From Calothrix brevissima NIES-22 (lineage in GTDB: Bacteria; Cyanobacteriota; Cyanobacteriia; Cyanobacteriales; Nostocaceae): a stretch of DNA of 64,000 bases. A program made the position numbers and the translations under genes. Numbering within the stretch: position 1 is the stretch's first letter; each line of letters opens with the position of its first letter. Under the pieces are notes generated by a model, which was given only the letters and a program-made list of their open reading frames with translations, searched no databases and was not told the DNA's origin. Below are positions 43,341 through 53,134 of the stretch, in pieces. Where the stretch lies: NCBI RefSeq assembly GCF_002367995.1, contig NZ_AP018207.1:2336691-2400690 (forward strand), written 5' to 3'.

Positions 43341-44714
43341 ATGGCTACTAATGGATTTAGTTTGATAGCAACCCTTCTGCTTCCTTCTTTAGTTAGCAGT
43401 ATGGTTAACCCAGAAAGAATCACAACTTCTTTAAGCGATACAGTCACTCAGGTAGTCAACTCCAACAAAGCCACACTATACAGCCAAGCCACAAGCAAAA
43501 CCTACTATGTCAGTGCTTCAGGTAATGATAGCAACAATGGACTCTCTGTTAACTCTCCCTTTAAAACTATTCAAAAAGCTGCAAACTTAACAAATCCAGG
43601 AGATACAGTCCTAATTATGAACGGAGTATATACAAACGCTTCTCCAGTTGGTGAAGTCATCAAAATTACACGTTCTGGGACAGCTAGTGCATGGATTACT
43701 TATAAAGCATATCCTGGGCATTTCCCCAAACTCAAGCACAATGGATGGAATGGAATTTTAATTCAGAATGGAGCCTCGTATATTGAAATCAATGGTCTGG
43801 AGGTAATTGGCAACAACGATAATATCACTCTTAGTTACGCCATAAGTCAAAAATCTAATACCTCCAACCCTCTAACCAGTGGTAACTGCATTAGTATTGA
43901 TGGACGCAGAAATGGTCATCCCCATCACATCCGGATTCTCAATAATAAGGTTCATAGATGCGGAGGAGCAGGTATTTCCGCCATTCAAACAGACTATGTA
44001 ACTATTGAAGGTAATGAAGTCTTCAATAATGCCTGGTACTCACCCTTTGGTACTAGTGGTATTTCCCTATATCAAAATTGGCGTTTTGATAATCATACAG
44101 GATACAAAATGTATGTCAGAAAAAATAAAGTCTATAACAATCGACAATACATTCCCTGGATTTATACAGGCAAGATTGAAGACGGCAATGGCATCATTAT
44201 TGATGATTCCAAAAACACTCAGAACAATTCGACTTTGGGTGTGTATACTGGATGGACTTTAGTGGAAAACAATATCACATATAAAAATGGCGGTTCGGGC
44301 ATTCATGCATATAAAAGCCAATATGTTGATATTCTCCATAACACAGCTTACTTAAACAACCAGAGTCCGGAGATAAAACATGGACAAATATTCGCTAATT
44401 CTTCATCTGATGTGAATATTGTCAACAACATTCTCTATGCACCACCCAATAAATACATTAACATCAATGCGCAAAATACAAAGGTCACTTACAACTATAA
44501 TATCTATGCCAATAGTACCTTGATGGAAACCAAAGGATATAATGACATACTGGCTGATCCGAAGTTTGTCAATCCTTCCCAAGGTGATTTTAGACTTCAA
44601 GCAACCAGTCCAGCAATTAATAAGGCTTATCCGTTGGCAAGCTTAAAAACTGATTATGCCGGTAAAGCTCGTCCCTCTAGTGGTGGGTATGATATTGGAG
44701 CTTATGAATACTAG
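43341..44714 (+). CDS. secreted right-handed parallel beta-helix protein
   Basis: The protein has 457 residues from ATG 43341, where AAAGGAG (43325-43331) gives a 9-nt spacing; a GTG 42 bp up is in frame but less likely. An N-terminal hydrophobic stretch suggests export. The KTYYVSASGNDSNNGLS and SPFKTIQKAANLTNPGDTVLI motif is the DUF1565-type beginning of parallel beta-helix (pectate-lyase-like) proteins. Repeats such as VTIEGNEVFNNAW and VNIVNNILYAP follow, and it ends SSGGYDIGAYEY. Members are often polysaccharide lyases, epimerases or hydrolases, so it may trim or modify the polymer. Confidence 0.83.
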   Translation: MATNGFSLIATLLLPSLVSSMVNPERITTSLSDTVTQVVNSNKATLYSQATSKTYYVSASGNDSNNGLSVNSPFKTIQKAANLTNPGDTVLIMNGVYTNASPVGEVIKITRSGTASAWITYKAYPGHFPKLKHNGWNGILIQNGASYIEINGLEVIGNNDNITLSYAISQKSNTSNPLTSGNCISIDGRRNGHPHHIRILNNKVHRCGGAGISAIQTDYVTIEGNEVFNNAWYSPFGTSGISLYQNWRFDNHTGYKMYVRKNKVYNNRQYIPWIYTGKIEDGNGIIIDDSKNTQNNSTLGVYTGWTLVENNITYKNGGSGIHAYKSQYVDILHNTAYLNNQSPEIKHGQIFANSSSDVNIVNNILYAPPNKYININAQNTKVTYNYNIYANSTLMETKGYNDILADPKFVNPSQGDFRLQATSPAINKAYPLASLKTDYAGKARPSSGGYDIGAYEY

Positions 44715-44845
44715 TTTTCAGGCTTTTTAATTGGTAAAATATCGGACTCTAATCCAAAGATTGTGAAATTTAGTGCAGGTATAGCTCACACAAGCATAAC
44801 CTGCATTAATAACAGAGGGGTAGTAATCTAGCCAAGTGTCCATTC

Positions 44846-46111
44846 ATGAAGATTTACAAGAAAGAATTTTTATTAACATTAGAAAAAGTATTTACAGTTG
44901 TTTCTTTACTCTTATATTCTGGTGGACCGCTGACTGTAATCGTCTCAGGAGGAGCCAGTCAGGGAGATGGTGAAGCAGCAGATCTTAATACAAGTTCGAT
45001 CCAACTTGTATTTATGTTGATTTATTTAATCACTGTTTTACTGTTACTATGTCGCTGGAAAAAAGCAATTTCTATACTTAGTCAAGTGAGTTTTAGCTGG
45101 ATAATACTCCTATTGTCCGCATTATCTATATTTTGGTCGGCTGCTCCCGAAGTAACCTTAATTCGTAGTGTAGCTCTATTAGGTACAACGCTTTTTGGTA
45201 TGTATTTTGCTACTCGCTATACATTGCAAGAACAATTGCATTTAGCCAAATGGATGTTCATGTTAGCAATAGTATTAAGTTTATTGTTTGCCGTAGCATT
45301 ACCAAAATTTGGAATTATGGGTGGCGTTCATTCAGGCACATTAAGAGGTATATATACTCATAAAAACGTTTTTGGCAAAATCTTATCTCTCGCTGGAGTT
45401 AATTTTTTACTCTCTGCAAGTACCAAAAAAAGCAATGGCAAATTTTTATGGTTTATGTTTGGTCTCTCTATAATTTGTTTAGTGATGACCCGTTCTAGTT
45501 CATCAATGTTAAGCTTTACTAGTCTTATAGTAATTTTTTTAGGATTACGAATTCTTCGCTCTCCTATTATTGCTGTTCCTCCCGTCTTAAGTGCCATAGC
45601 TCTAATTTGTATTAATTTATATCTATTTATACAAAACAATTTAAATACTCTTCTCGGTTCAATTGGTAAAGATGCTACCCTAACTGGACGTGGTGATCTT
45701 TGGCCTTTAATCTGGGATAAAATCTGGCAACGTCCCTGGGTGGGTTATGGATTCAGTGGCTTTTGGCAAGGTTTAGATGGTGAATCAGCTTCTGTTTGGT
45801 ATGCTTCTCAGTGGACACCGCCCAATGCCCACAATGGTTTTTTAGACCTATGGTTAGATTTGGGTTTATTAGGAATAATAATATTTTTTATGGGATTTTT
45901 CAGCCTTTTATTTAAGTGTCTAAAATACATCAGAATAACTAAAACTCCCGAAGGCTTTTGGCCAGCAATATGCCTATTTTATCTCATCCTGATCAATTTA
46001 ACTGAAACTTCTTTGCTGATTCAAAATAATATGTTTTGGATTCTCTATGTAGCAGCAGAAGTTTCAATGGTAGTAGTAAATAACCAGAAGCTTAATTTTC
46101 TTCATTCATGA
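44846..46111 (+). CDS. O-antigen ligase/Wzy-type polymerase
   Basis: The 421-residue integral membrane protein has about ten to twelve helices, a large loop with GVHSGTLRGIYTHKNVFGK (the polymerase/ligase pattern, with Arg and His residues), and WVGYGFSGFWQGLD and AHNGFLDLWLDLGLLG near the end. This is the Wzy_C-type family. It links flipped units into a long chain. It ends in ATGA overlapping a possible ATG of the next frame. Confidence 0.9.
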   Translation: MKIYKKEFLLTLEKVFTVVSLLLYSGGPLTVIVSGGASQGDGEAADLNTSSIQLVFMLIYLITVLLLLCRWKKAISILSQVSFSWIILLLSALSIFWSAAPEVTLIRSVALLGTTLFGMYFATRYTLQEQLHLAKWMFMLAIVLSLLFAVALPKFGIMGGVHSGTLRGIYTHKNVFGKILSLAGVNFLLSASTKKSNGKFLWFMFGLSIICLVMTRSSSSMLSFTSLIVIFLGLRILRSPIIAVPPVLSAIALICINLYLFIQNNLNTLLGSIGKDATLTGRGDLWPLIWDKIWQRPWVGYGFSGFWQGLDGESASVWYASQWTPPNAHNGFLDLWLDLGLLGIIIFFMGFFSLLFKCLKYIRITKTPEGFWPAICLFYLILINLTETSLLIQNNMFWILYVAAEVSMVVVNNQKLNFLHS

Positions 46112-46149
46112 TAATTAATTGTTATTTTAATCAACTGAATATATATCAA

Positions 46150-47217
46150 ATGAAAATTCTCATGTTAGGCGAAAGTTTAGATAGACAAGGTGGGATAGTT
46201 TCAGTTGAAAAACTAATTATCAACCAAGCTCCTCCTGAAATAACAATTAGCCATATACCTACTCTGCCGAAGGGTTCTACAATACGTAAAGTATTAGTCT
46301 TTGTGCAAGCTTTATTATTATTATCTTGGAAACTATTAAAGCAAGAAGCTGATGTTGTTCATATCCATGTTTCTGAGCGAGGTAGTGCTTTTCGTCATGC
46401 ATTTACTACGACAATTGCTTGGATAATGCGGAAGCCAGTAATTCTTCATACTCATAGTCCTGATTTCCATATTTTTTACTCCAACTTGCCAAAAATTATT
46501 AAAAATGTATTAAGTTGGGTATTTTGCAAATCTACTAGGTTCATTGTTTTATCAGATAGTTGGAAAAAATTCTATATAGAAAATCTTGGTTTGAAACCAG
46601 AGCAAGTTGTTATTTTAGCTAATCCAGTCAAATTTCCTTTAGAAGTTTCACAACCCATCGACTCTCAAAACTCTCAAAAAGTGAATTTTTTATTTTTGGG
46701 AAGGATTGGAGAACGCAAAGGAGCATTCGATTTAATTGAAGCTTTTGCTGCTATTCCTACAGAGCAAAAACAAAATGCACAATTGATTATGGCTGGAGAT
46801 GGAGAAGGACAAAAAGCAAAAGATCTAGTTGAAAAGCTGAATTTAAGCGAATATATTACTATCTTGGATTGGGTAAATGAACAACAACGCGATGAACTTT
46901 TAGCTAAAGCAGATGTGTTTGTATTGCCTTCGTATAACGAAGGTTTACCTATGGCATTACTTGAAGCTATGAGTTGGGGATTGTCTGTGATTACTACACC
47001 TGTGGGCGGTATTCCTGAGTTAGTGATTGATCGTAAAAATGGTTTGCTAGTACAACCAGGAGATATTCGAGAATTATCCACAGCAATGCAATCATTAATT
47101 GCGAATCAAGAATTCAAACAGACCTTGGGTAACAATGCTAGAAATAGTACCAAGTCTTTTGATGTCAAAAATTATGTTGTGACTTTATCTAATATTTATC
47201 AGTCTGTATTAACTTAA
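46150..47217 (+). CDS. family 4 glycosyltransferase
   Basis: The 355-residue protein (start ATG 46150, MKILMLGESLDRQGG; the frame is open to an ATG at 46108 that overlaps the stop of the polymerase gene) has the GT-B fold. It shows the N-terminal ADVVHIHVSERGSAFRHAF, and the C-terminal VNFLFLGRIGERKGAFDLIEAF, QLIMAGDGEGQKA and SYNEGLPMALLEAMSWGLSVITTPVGG blocks. The last block holds the E-x7-E motif. It is a retaining transferase for a later sugar of the repeat unit. Confidence 0.9.
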   Translation: MKILMLGESLDRQGGIVSVEKLIINQAPPEITISHIPTLPKGSTIRKVLVFVQALLLLSWKLLKQEADVVHIHVSERGSAFRHAFTTTIAWIMRKPVILHTHSPDFHIFYSNLPKIIKNVLSWVFCKSTRFIVLSDSWKKFYIENLGLKPEQVVILANPVKFPLEVSQPIDSQNSQKVNFLFLGRIGERKGAFDLIEAFAAIPTEQKQNAQLIMAGDGEGQKAKDLVEKLNLSEYITILDWVNEQQRDELLAKADVFVLPSYNEGLPMALLEAMSWGLSVITTPVGGIPELVIDRKNGLLVQPGDIRELSTAMQSLIANQEFKQTLGNNARNSTKSFDVKNYVVTLSNIYQSVLT

Positions 47218-47269
47218 CAGATTGAAGAACTATACACCATTTCTATTTGATTTAATTTCTACCAATCTT

Positions 47270-48058
47270 ATGACAATACACAAGTTTCCGGAAATTAATC
47301 TACTCAAGACAAAATTTCATAAATTAACGGTTCAAGATTTAATTAAGTACATCGTAACAGCCGGAATGATTGATAAAAAAACAATCATAGCCCATATCAA
47401 TGTGCGGGGAATGAATTTTGCATATCAATTACCTTGGTATCGCAATTTTATGAATAATGCTGATTTAGTATTTTGCGATGGCATTGGTGTGATCCTGGGG
47501 GCAAGAATTTTGGGATATGACCTTGAATATAAACATCGCATGACTGCTCCTGATTATATAGAAAATTTAGCCTTAGCTTGTGAACAAAATAATGTTTCTT
47601 TATTTTTGCTTGCTGGTGAACCAGGAGTAACAGATAAAGCAATTAAAAAGTTCAAAGCGATCACACCTAATTTATCTGTAGAAGGGCATCACGGTTATTT
47701 TGATAAAAATGGGAGTGAAAATGATGCAGTGATTGAAAAAATTAATCAATTTAAACCAGACATTTTATATATTGGTTTCGGGATGCCATTACAGGAAAAG
47801 TGGATTTTGGATAACTTCAATAAAATTGAAACTCGCGTTTTTTTACCATTAGGCGCTTGTTTAGATTTTTATACCAATACTGTCTATCGGGGGCCACGTT
47901 GGTTGACTGATAACGGTTTCGAGTGGCTAACCCGCTTAATTACTGAACCTACTCGTCTTTGGGAACGTTATGTTGTAGGCAATCCTTTATTTTTTTATCG
48001 AATATTTAAACAACGAATTAATCAGAGGCTAATCGCAAATAAATCAGAAAAACTATAA
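47270..48058 (+). CDS. WecB/TagA/CpsF-family glycosyltransferase
   Basis: The 262-residue protein (ATG 47270; an in-frame TTG at 47222 is less likely) belongs to the family that adds N-acetylmannosamine-type or related sugars to lipid-linked acceptors. Motifs are NADLVFCDGIGVILGARIL, LLAGEPGVTDKAIKKF, and KPDILYIGFGMPLQEKWI. It ends with TRLWERYVVGNPLFFYRIF, typical of members that bind the membrane. It is 8 bp before the xylanase-like gene. Confidence 0.9.
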   Translation: MTIHKFPEINLLKTKFHKLTVQDLIKYIVTAGMIDKKTIIAHINVRGMNFAYQLPWYRNFMNNADLVFCDGIGVILGARILGYDLEYKHRMTAPDYIENLALACEQNNVSLFLLAGEPGVTDKAIKKFKAITPNLSVEGHHGYFDKNGSENDAVIEKINQFKPDILYIGFGMPLQEKWILDNFNKIETRVFLPLGACLDFYTNTVYRGPRWLTDNGFEWLTRLITEPTRLWERYVVGNPLFFYRIFKQRINQRLIANKSEKL

Positions 48059-48066
48059 AACATGAG

Positions 48067-49245
48067 ATGAGTAAAATATTAAAATTAACTAGCAGACGCA
48101 ATTTTTTATTCGGCTTAGGTAGTTTAGCGGCTATCAGTGCAGTGGCAATTAGTCGAAGTTTTAATAATAATCAGGATAGAGAAGCACTTGATAATCCTGA
48201 AAGAGATTTTACAGTTTCCCAGGAGCTTTCTTTAAAACAACTTGCTGCTCAAAAAGGATTGATTTATGGAACCGCTAGTACCAAAAGCTATCTGGCATCA
48301 GATCCAGCATATATGGCTGCTATAGTGGAAAATTGCAGCATGTTTGTCCCTGAATGGGAATTTAAGTGGACGGCTGGTGATGCACTACTGCGTCCTGGAT
48401 TCAATCAATTTGATTTTACTGCTGCTGATTGGATCGCTAATTTTGCTGCAACTCACAAACTGCTGTTGCGTGGACATACTGTAGTTTGGCATGAGTCTTT
48501 ACCTAAATGGTTTAAGGAGACTGTGAATCGCGAAAATGCATCCCAGTTATTACAAAGTCATATTCAAACCGTTGTGAAACGTTATGCAGGTAAAATTCAT
48601 TCTTGGGATGTGGTAAATGAAGCGATAGAACCCAAAGATGGTAGGGATGATGGTTTACGAATTACTCCTTGGTTAGAGTATTTGGGTACAAGTTATATTG
48701 ACTTAGCTTTTCGTCTCACAGCAGCAGCCGATCCGCAAACTTTGTTAGTGTACAACGACTATGGTTTAGACTACGATACGCCAGAGGATGAAGCCAAAAG
48801 AGTAGCAGTGCTGAAATTACTAGAACGTTTGCAGTCTCAAGGTACGCCAATTCATGCTCTTGGCGTTCAAGCTCATTTGTATCCAGGAAAGCATAAGTTT
48901 AATCCCGACAAACTGCGCCAATTTTTTGCGGATGTTGCTAGTTTGGGACTGAAAATTATAATTACAGAAATGGATGTAGCAGATAACTATCTACCACGAG
49001 ATGTTGCAGTTCGTGATCGCATTATCGCTGCTACGTATGAAGATTACCTTTCAACAGTCTTAGATGAAACAGCCGTAATCGCTGTTCTGACTTGGGGATT
49101 GAGCGATCGCTATTCATGGCTGAGTCAATTTCAACCTAGATCGGATAAAGCTGCTGTGCGTCCGCTCCCTCTCGATATTTACATGCGACGCAAATTAGCC
49201 TGGAATGCGATCGCTCGTGCTTTTGATCATGCTCCTAAACGCTAA
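48067..49245 (+). CDS. GH10 endo-1,4-beta-xylanase-like hydrolase, Tat-exported
   Basis: The 392-residue protein begins with a twin-arginine signal (SRRNFLFGLGS then a hydrophobic run), so export is likely. The GH10 (beta/alpha)8 barrel shows LLRGHTVVWHESLP, WDVVNEAIEP with acid/base E185, and IIITEMDVAD with nucleophile E301. WGLSDRYSWL lies near the end. It would cleave beta-1,4-linked xylan or related bonds. Inside an exopolysaccharide locus this suggests the polymer has beta-1,4-linked xylose or glucose that it trims or releases; that is inferred. Confidence 0.92.
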   Translation: MSKILKLTSRRNFLFGLGSLAAISAVAISRSFNNNQDREALDNPERDFTVSQELSLKQLAAQKGLIYGTASTKSYLASDPAYMAAIVENCSMFVPEWEFKWTAGDALLRPGFNQFDFTAADWIANFAATHKLLLRGHTVVWHESLPKWFKETVNRENASQLLQSHIQTVVKRYAGKIHSWDVVNEAIEPKDGRDDGLRITPWLEYLGTSYIDLAFRLTAAADPQTLLVYNDYGLDYDTPEDEAKRVAVLKLLERLQSQGTPIHALGVQAHLYPGKHKFNPDKLRQFFADVASLGLKIIITEMDVADNYLPRDVAVRDRIIAATYEDYLSTVLDETAVIAVLTWGLSDRYSWLSQFQPRSDKAAVRPLPLDIYMRRKLAWNAIARAFDHAPKR

Positions 49246-49550
49246 TTCTTTAGGTTCACAACAGCTTTGGTAAATCCAAAAATATCAATATCTATTTATA
49301 CAAGGTAGTTACTTAATATATTATTTTTAATTAGATATTATGTATTTTTACTTGATACTATGATATGGTATCATATATTTATTGTAAAAATTACCTTACC
49401 TGAAAATGTATTATTAAATGCGCTCAAATAAAGGAAATATCTACATTAACAAAAATATATTACTTTGTCTAATTGAGAAGCATCTGTTGTCAATAAATCA
49501 TAACTTGAACTCATTCTGTCAAATAGTAAAAAATAAGACAATAAAAAATC
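49246..49550. other. AT-rich intergenic region before the tyrosine kinase
   Basis: 305 bp of AT-rich DNA with no gene; it probably contains a separate promoter for the following gene. No strong terminator hairpin is visible. Confidence 0.4.
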
Positions 49551-51764
49551 ATGGAATCTAGAGAATCTATTGATTTGGATTTAAAAATCTATCTTTATCT
49601 CCTAAGAAGAAGATGGATATCAGTCACGAGTATTTTTCTAGGGACAGTTTCTCTGAGTATTCTGGCAACAACTTTATTAAAGCCTGCCTATGAATCATCA
49701 GGAAAATTGTGGTTCCGCATACCTTCTTTTAAAACCATAGGCACTAATCTGTTACCTAATAATAATGAAGGTGATGCAGCAGGAGATTTAAAAAGTTTAG
49801 TCTCTACACAAAATCCTATTAGCACGCAAGTAGAAGTGATTTCTTCGCCGCCTTTATTAGAAAAAGTCATCAATAAATTAGAATTAACAAACGAAAAAGG
49901 CGAACCCCTGACAGTTGAGGAACTACAAGAGAAACTGACGCTAAAAATAATTGGTGGCACAGATGTATTGGAAATTACTTATCAAAGTAACGATCCCAAA
50001 CAAGCGGCAGCAGTTGTCAATGCATTAATGAATGTTTATGTAGACAATGATATTTCGACAAATCGCGAGGAAGCGGAAGCAACACGTAAATTTATGGAAA
50101 GGCAGCTACCGCAAACTCAAGCTGCTGTTAATTATGCAGAAGCTGTACTCCGTAAATTTAGAGAACAGAATAATATTGTTGACTTAGCAGAAGAAACAAA
50201 GACATCAGTTGGCGTTATTACAGGTATAGATAATGAAATTAATGCTGTTAAGGCTCAACTTGCCGATCTAGTCGCGCAAAGAAATCAATTAAGTCAGCAA
50301 CTGGGGTTAACTACTCAACAAGCGATCGCTGTGACTACCCTGAGTCAATCACCAGCAGTTCAAGGAATTCTGTCACAGTTGCAAGAACTAGAGCGACAGT
50401 TAGCCAACGAACGCAGTCGGTTTACTGATGATAATCCCATAATCGTCAGTCTGGAAGCCAAAAAGGATAACTTAAACAATTTACTACAACTACAAATTGC
50501 AAAAACGGTTGGTTTGGGGCAGAAATTGCAGTTTTCACCCACACTATTGCAAATTGGAGAAGTCAGACAAAACCTGATCAATAACTTCCTACAATTAGAA
50601 TTGCAAAGTACTGGCTTAAATCAAAAACTCAACTCTTTGTTGAATACTCGTTCGGCTCATGAAAAAAGGATGCAAATCCTGCCAAAATTAGCACAACAAC
50701 AGCGTCAATTAGAGCGAAAAGTAGAAGTTGCTGAATCAACCTATCAAACTCTATTAAAAAAAGTTCAAGAATTGCAAGTAGCAGAAAACGCCAATACAGC
50801 TAATGCGAGGATTATTGCACGAGGATCGGTTCCTGAAGAACCATTAGCAGCTAAAAAAATGCTCGTATTAGTAATAGGAGCAATGTTTGGTTTATTCTTG
50901 GCTACTAGTACTATTCTGTTATTAGAAATCAAAGATAAATCTCTCAAAACACTGGATAAAGTCAAAGAAGCATTTAACGGCTATACATTATTAGGTATTA
51001 TTCCTCTGTTACCTCAAAAGACGATATCCCGCAAACGTGAAGGAGAATATCAGATTCCCAGAATTGCAGTTAGAGATACACCAGACTCCCTAACTAGCGA
51101 AATCTATCGGATGATTCAAGCTAATCTGAAATTTTTGAGTTCAGATAAACTGCTAAAAACAATCGTTGTTACTAGTGCAGTTGCTAAAGAAGGTAAGTCT
51201 ACTGTTTCCGCCAATTTAGCAGCAGCGATCGCTCAATTAGGTCGTCGAGTTTTACTAATTGACGCAGACATGCGGGTGTCTTCACAACATTATATTTGGG
51301 GAATTACTAGTACAGCAGGTTTAAGTGAAGTTTTGGTAGGTCATTTAGATGTGAGGTTTGCTGTCAAGAAGGTAATGGATAATCTTGATATTTTAACTGC
51401 TGGAGTCAGACCTCCCAATTCACTGGCTTTATTAGATTCCAAGCGGATGGCATCATTAATTAAAGAACTTTCATCTCAATATGATTATGTAATCATTGAT
51501 GCCCCTCCTGCACTTCTGGCTGCTGATGCTCTAACTTTAAGCAAAATGTCTGATGGAATTTTGTTAGTAGCAAGACCAGGAGTTATCGATCATAACAGCG
51601 CATTGGCTGCACGGGAGATGTTAAAGAAAGCTAATCATAATGTCTTAGGTTTAGTCATCAATGGTGTTAACGAGCAAAATGAACCTAGCAATTATTTCTA
51701 CCATGCTTCAGAATATTACGGTTCGGCTTCTTCCCAAGCTGTACTAGATAAGTCTCTGAAATAA
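49551..51764 (+). CDS. Wzc-type chain-length regulator and BY-kinase
   Basis: The 737-residue protein has an N-terminal Wzz domain with a helix at about 28-50, a long coiled-coil periplasmic part (about 180-420) and a second helix near 440. The bacterial tyrosine kinase domain follows: Walker A AKEGKSTVS with K549, Walker A' VLLIDADMR, and Walker B YVIIDAPPALL. The end (NYFYHASEYYGS) is a Tyr cluster for autophosphorylation. It controls chain length and export with the polymerase. No Wza-type export protein is found in the window. Confidence 0.92.
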   Translation: MESRESIDLDLKIYLYLLRRRWISVTSIFLGTVSLSILATTLLKPAYESSGKLWFRIPSFKTIGTNLLPNNNEGDAAGDLKSLVSTQNPISTQVEVISSPPLLEKVINKLELTNEKGEPLTVEELQEKLTLKIIGGTDVLEITYQSNDPKQAAAVVNALMNVYVDNDISTNREEAEATRKFMERQLPQTQAAVNYAEAVLRKFREQNNIVDLAEETKTSVGVITGIDNEINAVKAQLADLVAQRNQLSQQLGLTTQQAIAVTTLSQSPAVQGILSQLQELERQLANERSRFTDDNPIIVSLEAKKDNLNNLLQLQIAKTVGLGQKLQFSPTLLQIGEVRQNLINNFLQLELQSTGLNQKLNSLLNTRSAHEKRMQILPKLAQQQRQLERKVEVAESTYQTLLKKVQELQVAENANTANARIIARGSVPEEPLAAKKMLVLVIGAMFGLFLATSTILLLEIKDKSLKTLDKVKEAFNGYTLLGIIPLLPQKTISRKREGEYQIPRIAVRDTPDSLTSEIYRMIQANLKFLSSDKLLKTIVVTSAVAKEGKSTVSANLAAAIAQLGRRVLLIDADMRVSSQHYIWGITSTAGLSEVLVGHLDVRFAVKKVMDNLDILTAGVRPPNSLALLDSKRMASLIKELSSQYDYVIIDAPPALLAADALTLSKMSDGILLVARPGVIDHNSALAAREMLKKANHNVLGLVINGVNEQNEPSNYFYHASEYYGSASSQAVLDKSLK

Positions 51765-51792
51765 GTAGCCATAATTAAATAGTACATTCGCA

Positions 51793-52752
51793 CTAACTGG
51801 ATTTTTGATACAAAGATAATAAAGTACATTCCCAAACAAGGCGCGGCTGGGCGTAGCAAAGTAAAGCTTTACGCGCTTTGTCTAGTTGTTTGATTATCTC
51901 TGGTTTATACCATTGTTGCCAGTATATTTGCTGAAGGTAATCAACTAACCATAGCTGTGCTTCTGTATCTAAATCCTTATCAATTGTTTTCGCTAACTCC
52001 AGCGCTTGACGGTAGGATGACGGTGCTTTTTTCACAGCTTCCAGTAACTCAGGGGGGATAGATTGGAGTTGCTGATAAGATGCGATCGCACTTCCCGGAC
52101 TACCTGCGGCTATACTCAACAATGGGGGATTTTGTAAAACCTCTGAATGACCGGATTGAGTTAGCACCTCAGATAAAACAGACTCATCCAAGCGAGAAAA
52201 GGGGATGCGTTGACAGCGCGATACCAATGTTGGTAACACAGAGTCAGGTGTCGGTGCAATTAAAATCAAAGTCGCCTGTCCTGGTTCCTCCAAAGTTTTT
52301 AGTAACGCATTCGCTGCTGCTTCCGCCATAGTTTCTGCTTGTTCCAGCACTACAATATTTCTTGGTGCTTCCAAAGGGGGACGGCTAAGAAACTCAGTTA
52401 TTTGCCGAATTTGCTCTAACCTAATAACAGGTGGTGCTTTCCGCTTCACACCCTTCTCACCTGCTTCTTTGGCTGTGAGTAACTGTCCTTGATATTGGTA
52501 AGTCGGTTCTACCCACAATACATCTGGGTGGTTACCTTGCAGCAAGCGATTATGTAAAGACGAAATTAATTTTGTCTCTACAAAACTCGCAAATAGGAAT
52601 TCAATAAAACACCGCGCTGCTAAACTCCGTCCCACCCCATCCGGCCCCACAAATAGATAAGCCGGTGCGACGCGATTTTGTATCACCGCCTGAGTCAATA
52701 ATTCTATGGCTTGTTGCTGTCCTAAAAGTGGTTGAAATGGGTCGTTAGTCAT
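51793..52752 (-). CDS. holB: DNA polymerase III delta prime subunit
   Basis: The 319-residue clamp-loader subunit has an AAA+ fold: PFQPLLGQQQAIELL, the modified P-loop APAYLFVGPDGVGRSLAA (a Ser replaces the Thr of GKT/S, as expected for a non-hydrolysing delta prime), and NIVVLEQAETMAEAAANALLKTLEEP. The sensor region LIAPTPDSVLPTLVSRCQ carries the SRC motif. The start ATG lies in a CATTTGT repeat. In many cyanobacteria it follows tmk; here a 327-bp element separates them. Confidence 0.92.
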   Translation of the reverse strand: MTNDPFQPLLGQQQAIELLTQAVIQNRVAPAYLFVGPDGVGRSLAARCFIEFLFASFVETKLISSLHNRLLQGNHPDVLWVEPTYQYQGQLLTAKEAGEKGVKRKAPPVIRLEQIRQITEFLSRPPLEAPRNIVVLEQAETMAEAAANALLKTLEEPGQATLILIAPTPDSVLPTLVSRCQRIPFSRLDESVLSEVLTQSGHSEVLQNPPLLSIAAGSPGSAIASYQQLQSIPPELLEAVKKAPSSYRQALELAKTIDKDLDTEAQLWLVDYLQQIYWQQWYKPEIIKQLDKARKALLCYAQPRLVWECTLLSLYQKSS

Positions 52753-52800
52753 TTGTCATTTGTCATTTGTCATTTGTCTTCCTTGTCCCCCTTCCCTAGC
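52750..52800. repeat. CATTTGT heptamer and CCTTGTCCCC repeats
   Basis: Four CATTTGT units overlap the start codon of holB, followed by a short CCTTGTCCCC run. The repeat therefore overlaps the 5' end of an essential gene. Confidence 0.85.
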
Positions 52801-52803
52801 CCC

Positions 52804-53130
52804 TAGGGCGTGTTTGCAAACTACTCGTTTAGCCTTCTAAATTTCTCGATCCCCCTAAATCCCCCTTAAAAAGGGGGACTTTGAGGTCTTTTCACCCCCC
52901 TTTTTAAGCAGGGCTGATTCATTCCCTAAAAGGCTTGAAAATGCAAGGGTTCAGGAGATGAAAAATAAGCAAGGCATTCAATATTAGGTATCAAAATGGT
53001 CATCGATTTATGACTTTTGCCCTGATATTTATCGCCAATCATATTGACAAAATACATACCATTACGAATGAAACAGCCCTGCCTTTTTAAGGGGGGTAGG
53101 GGGGATCTAAGACTTTGAAAACACGCCCTA
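52804..53130. mobile_element. 327-bp MITE-like element between holB and tmk
   Basis: Terminal inverted repeats TAGGGCGTGTTTNCAAA (17 bp with one mismatch) lie at 52804-52820 and 53114-53130. TAGCCCCTA occurs on both sides (52797-52805 and 53129-53137), so a target duplication overlaps the ends. Inside are GATCCCCC and CCCCCTTAAAAAGGGGG stretches found as common repeats in cyanobacteria. It has no transposase gene, so it would be mobilised in trans. Confidence 0.82.
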
Positions 53131-53134
53131 GCCC

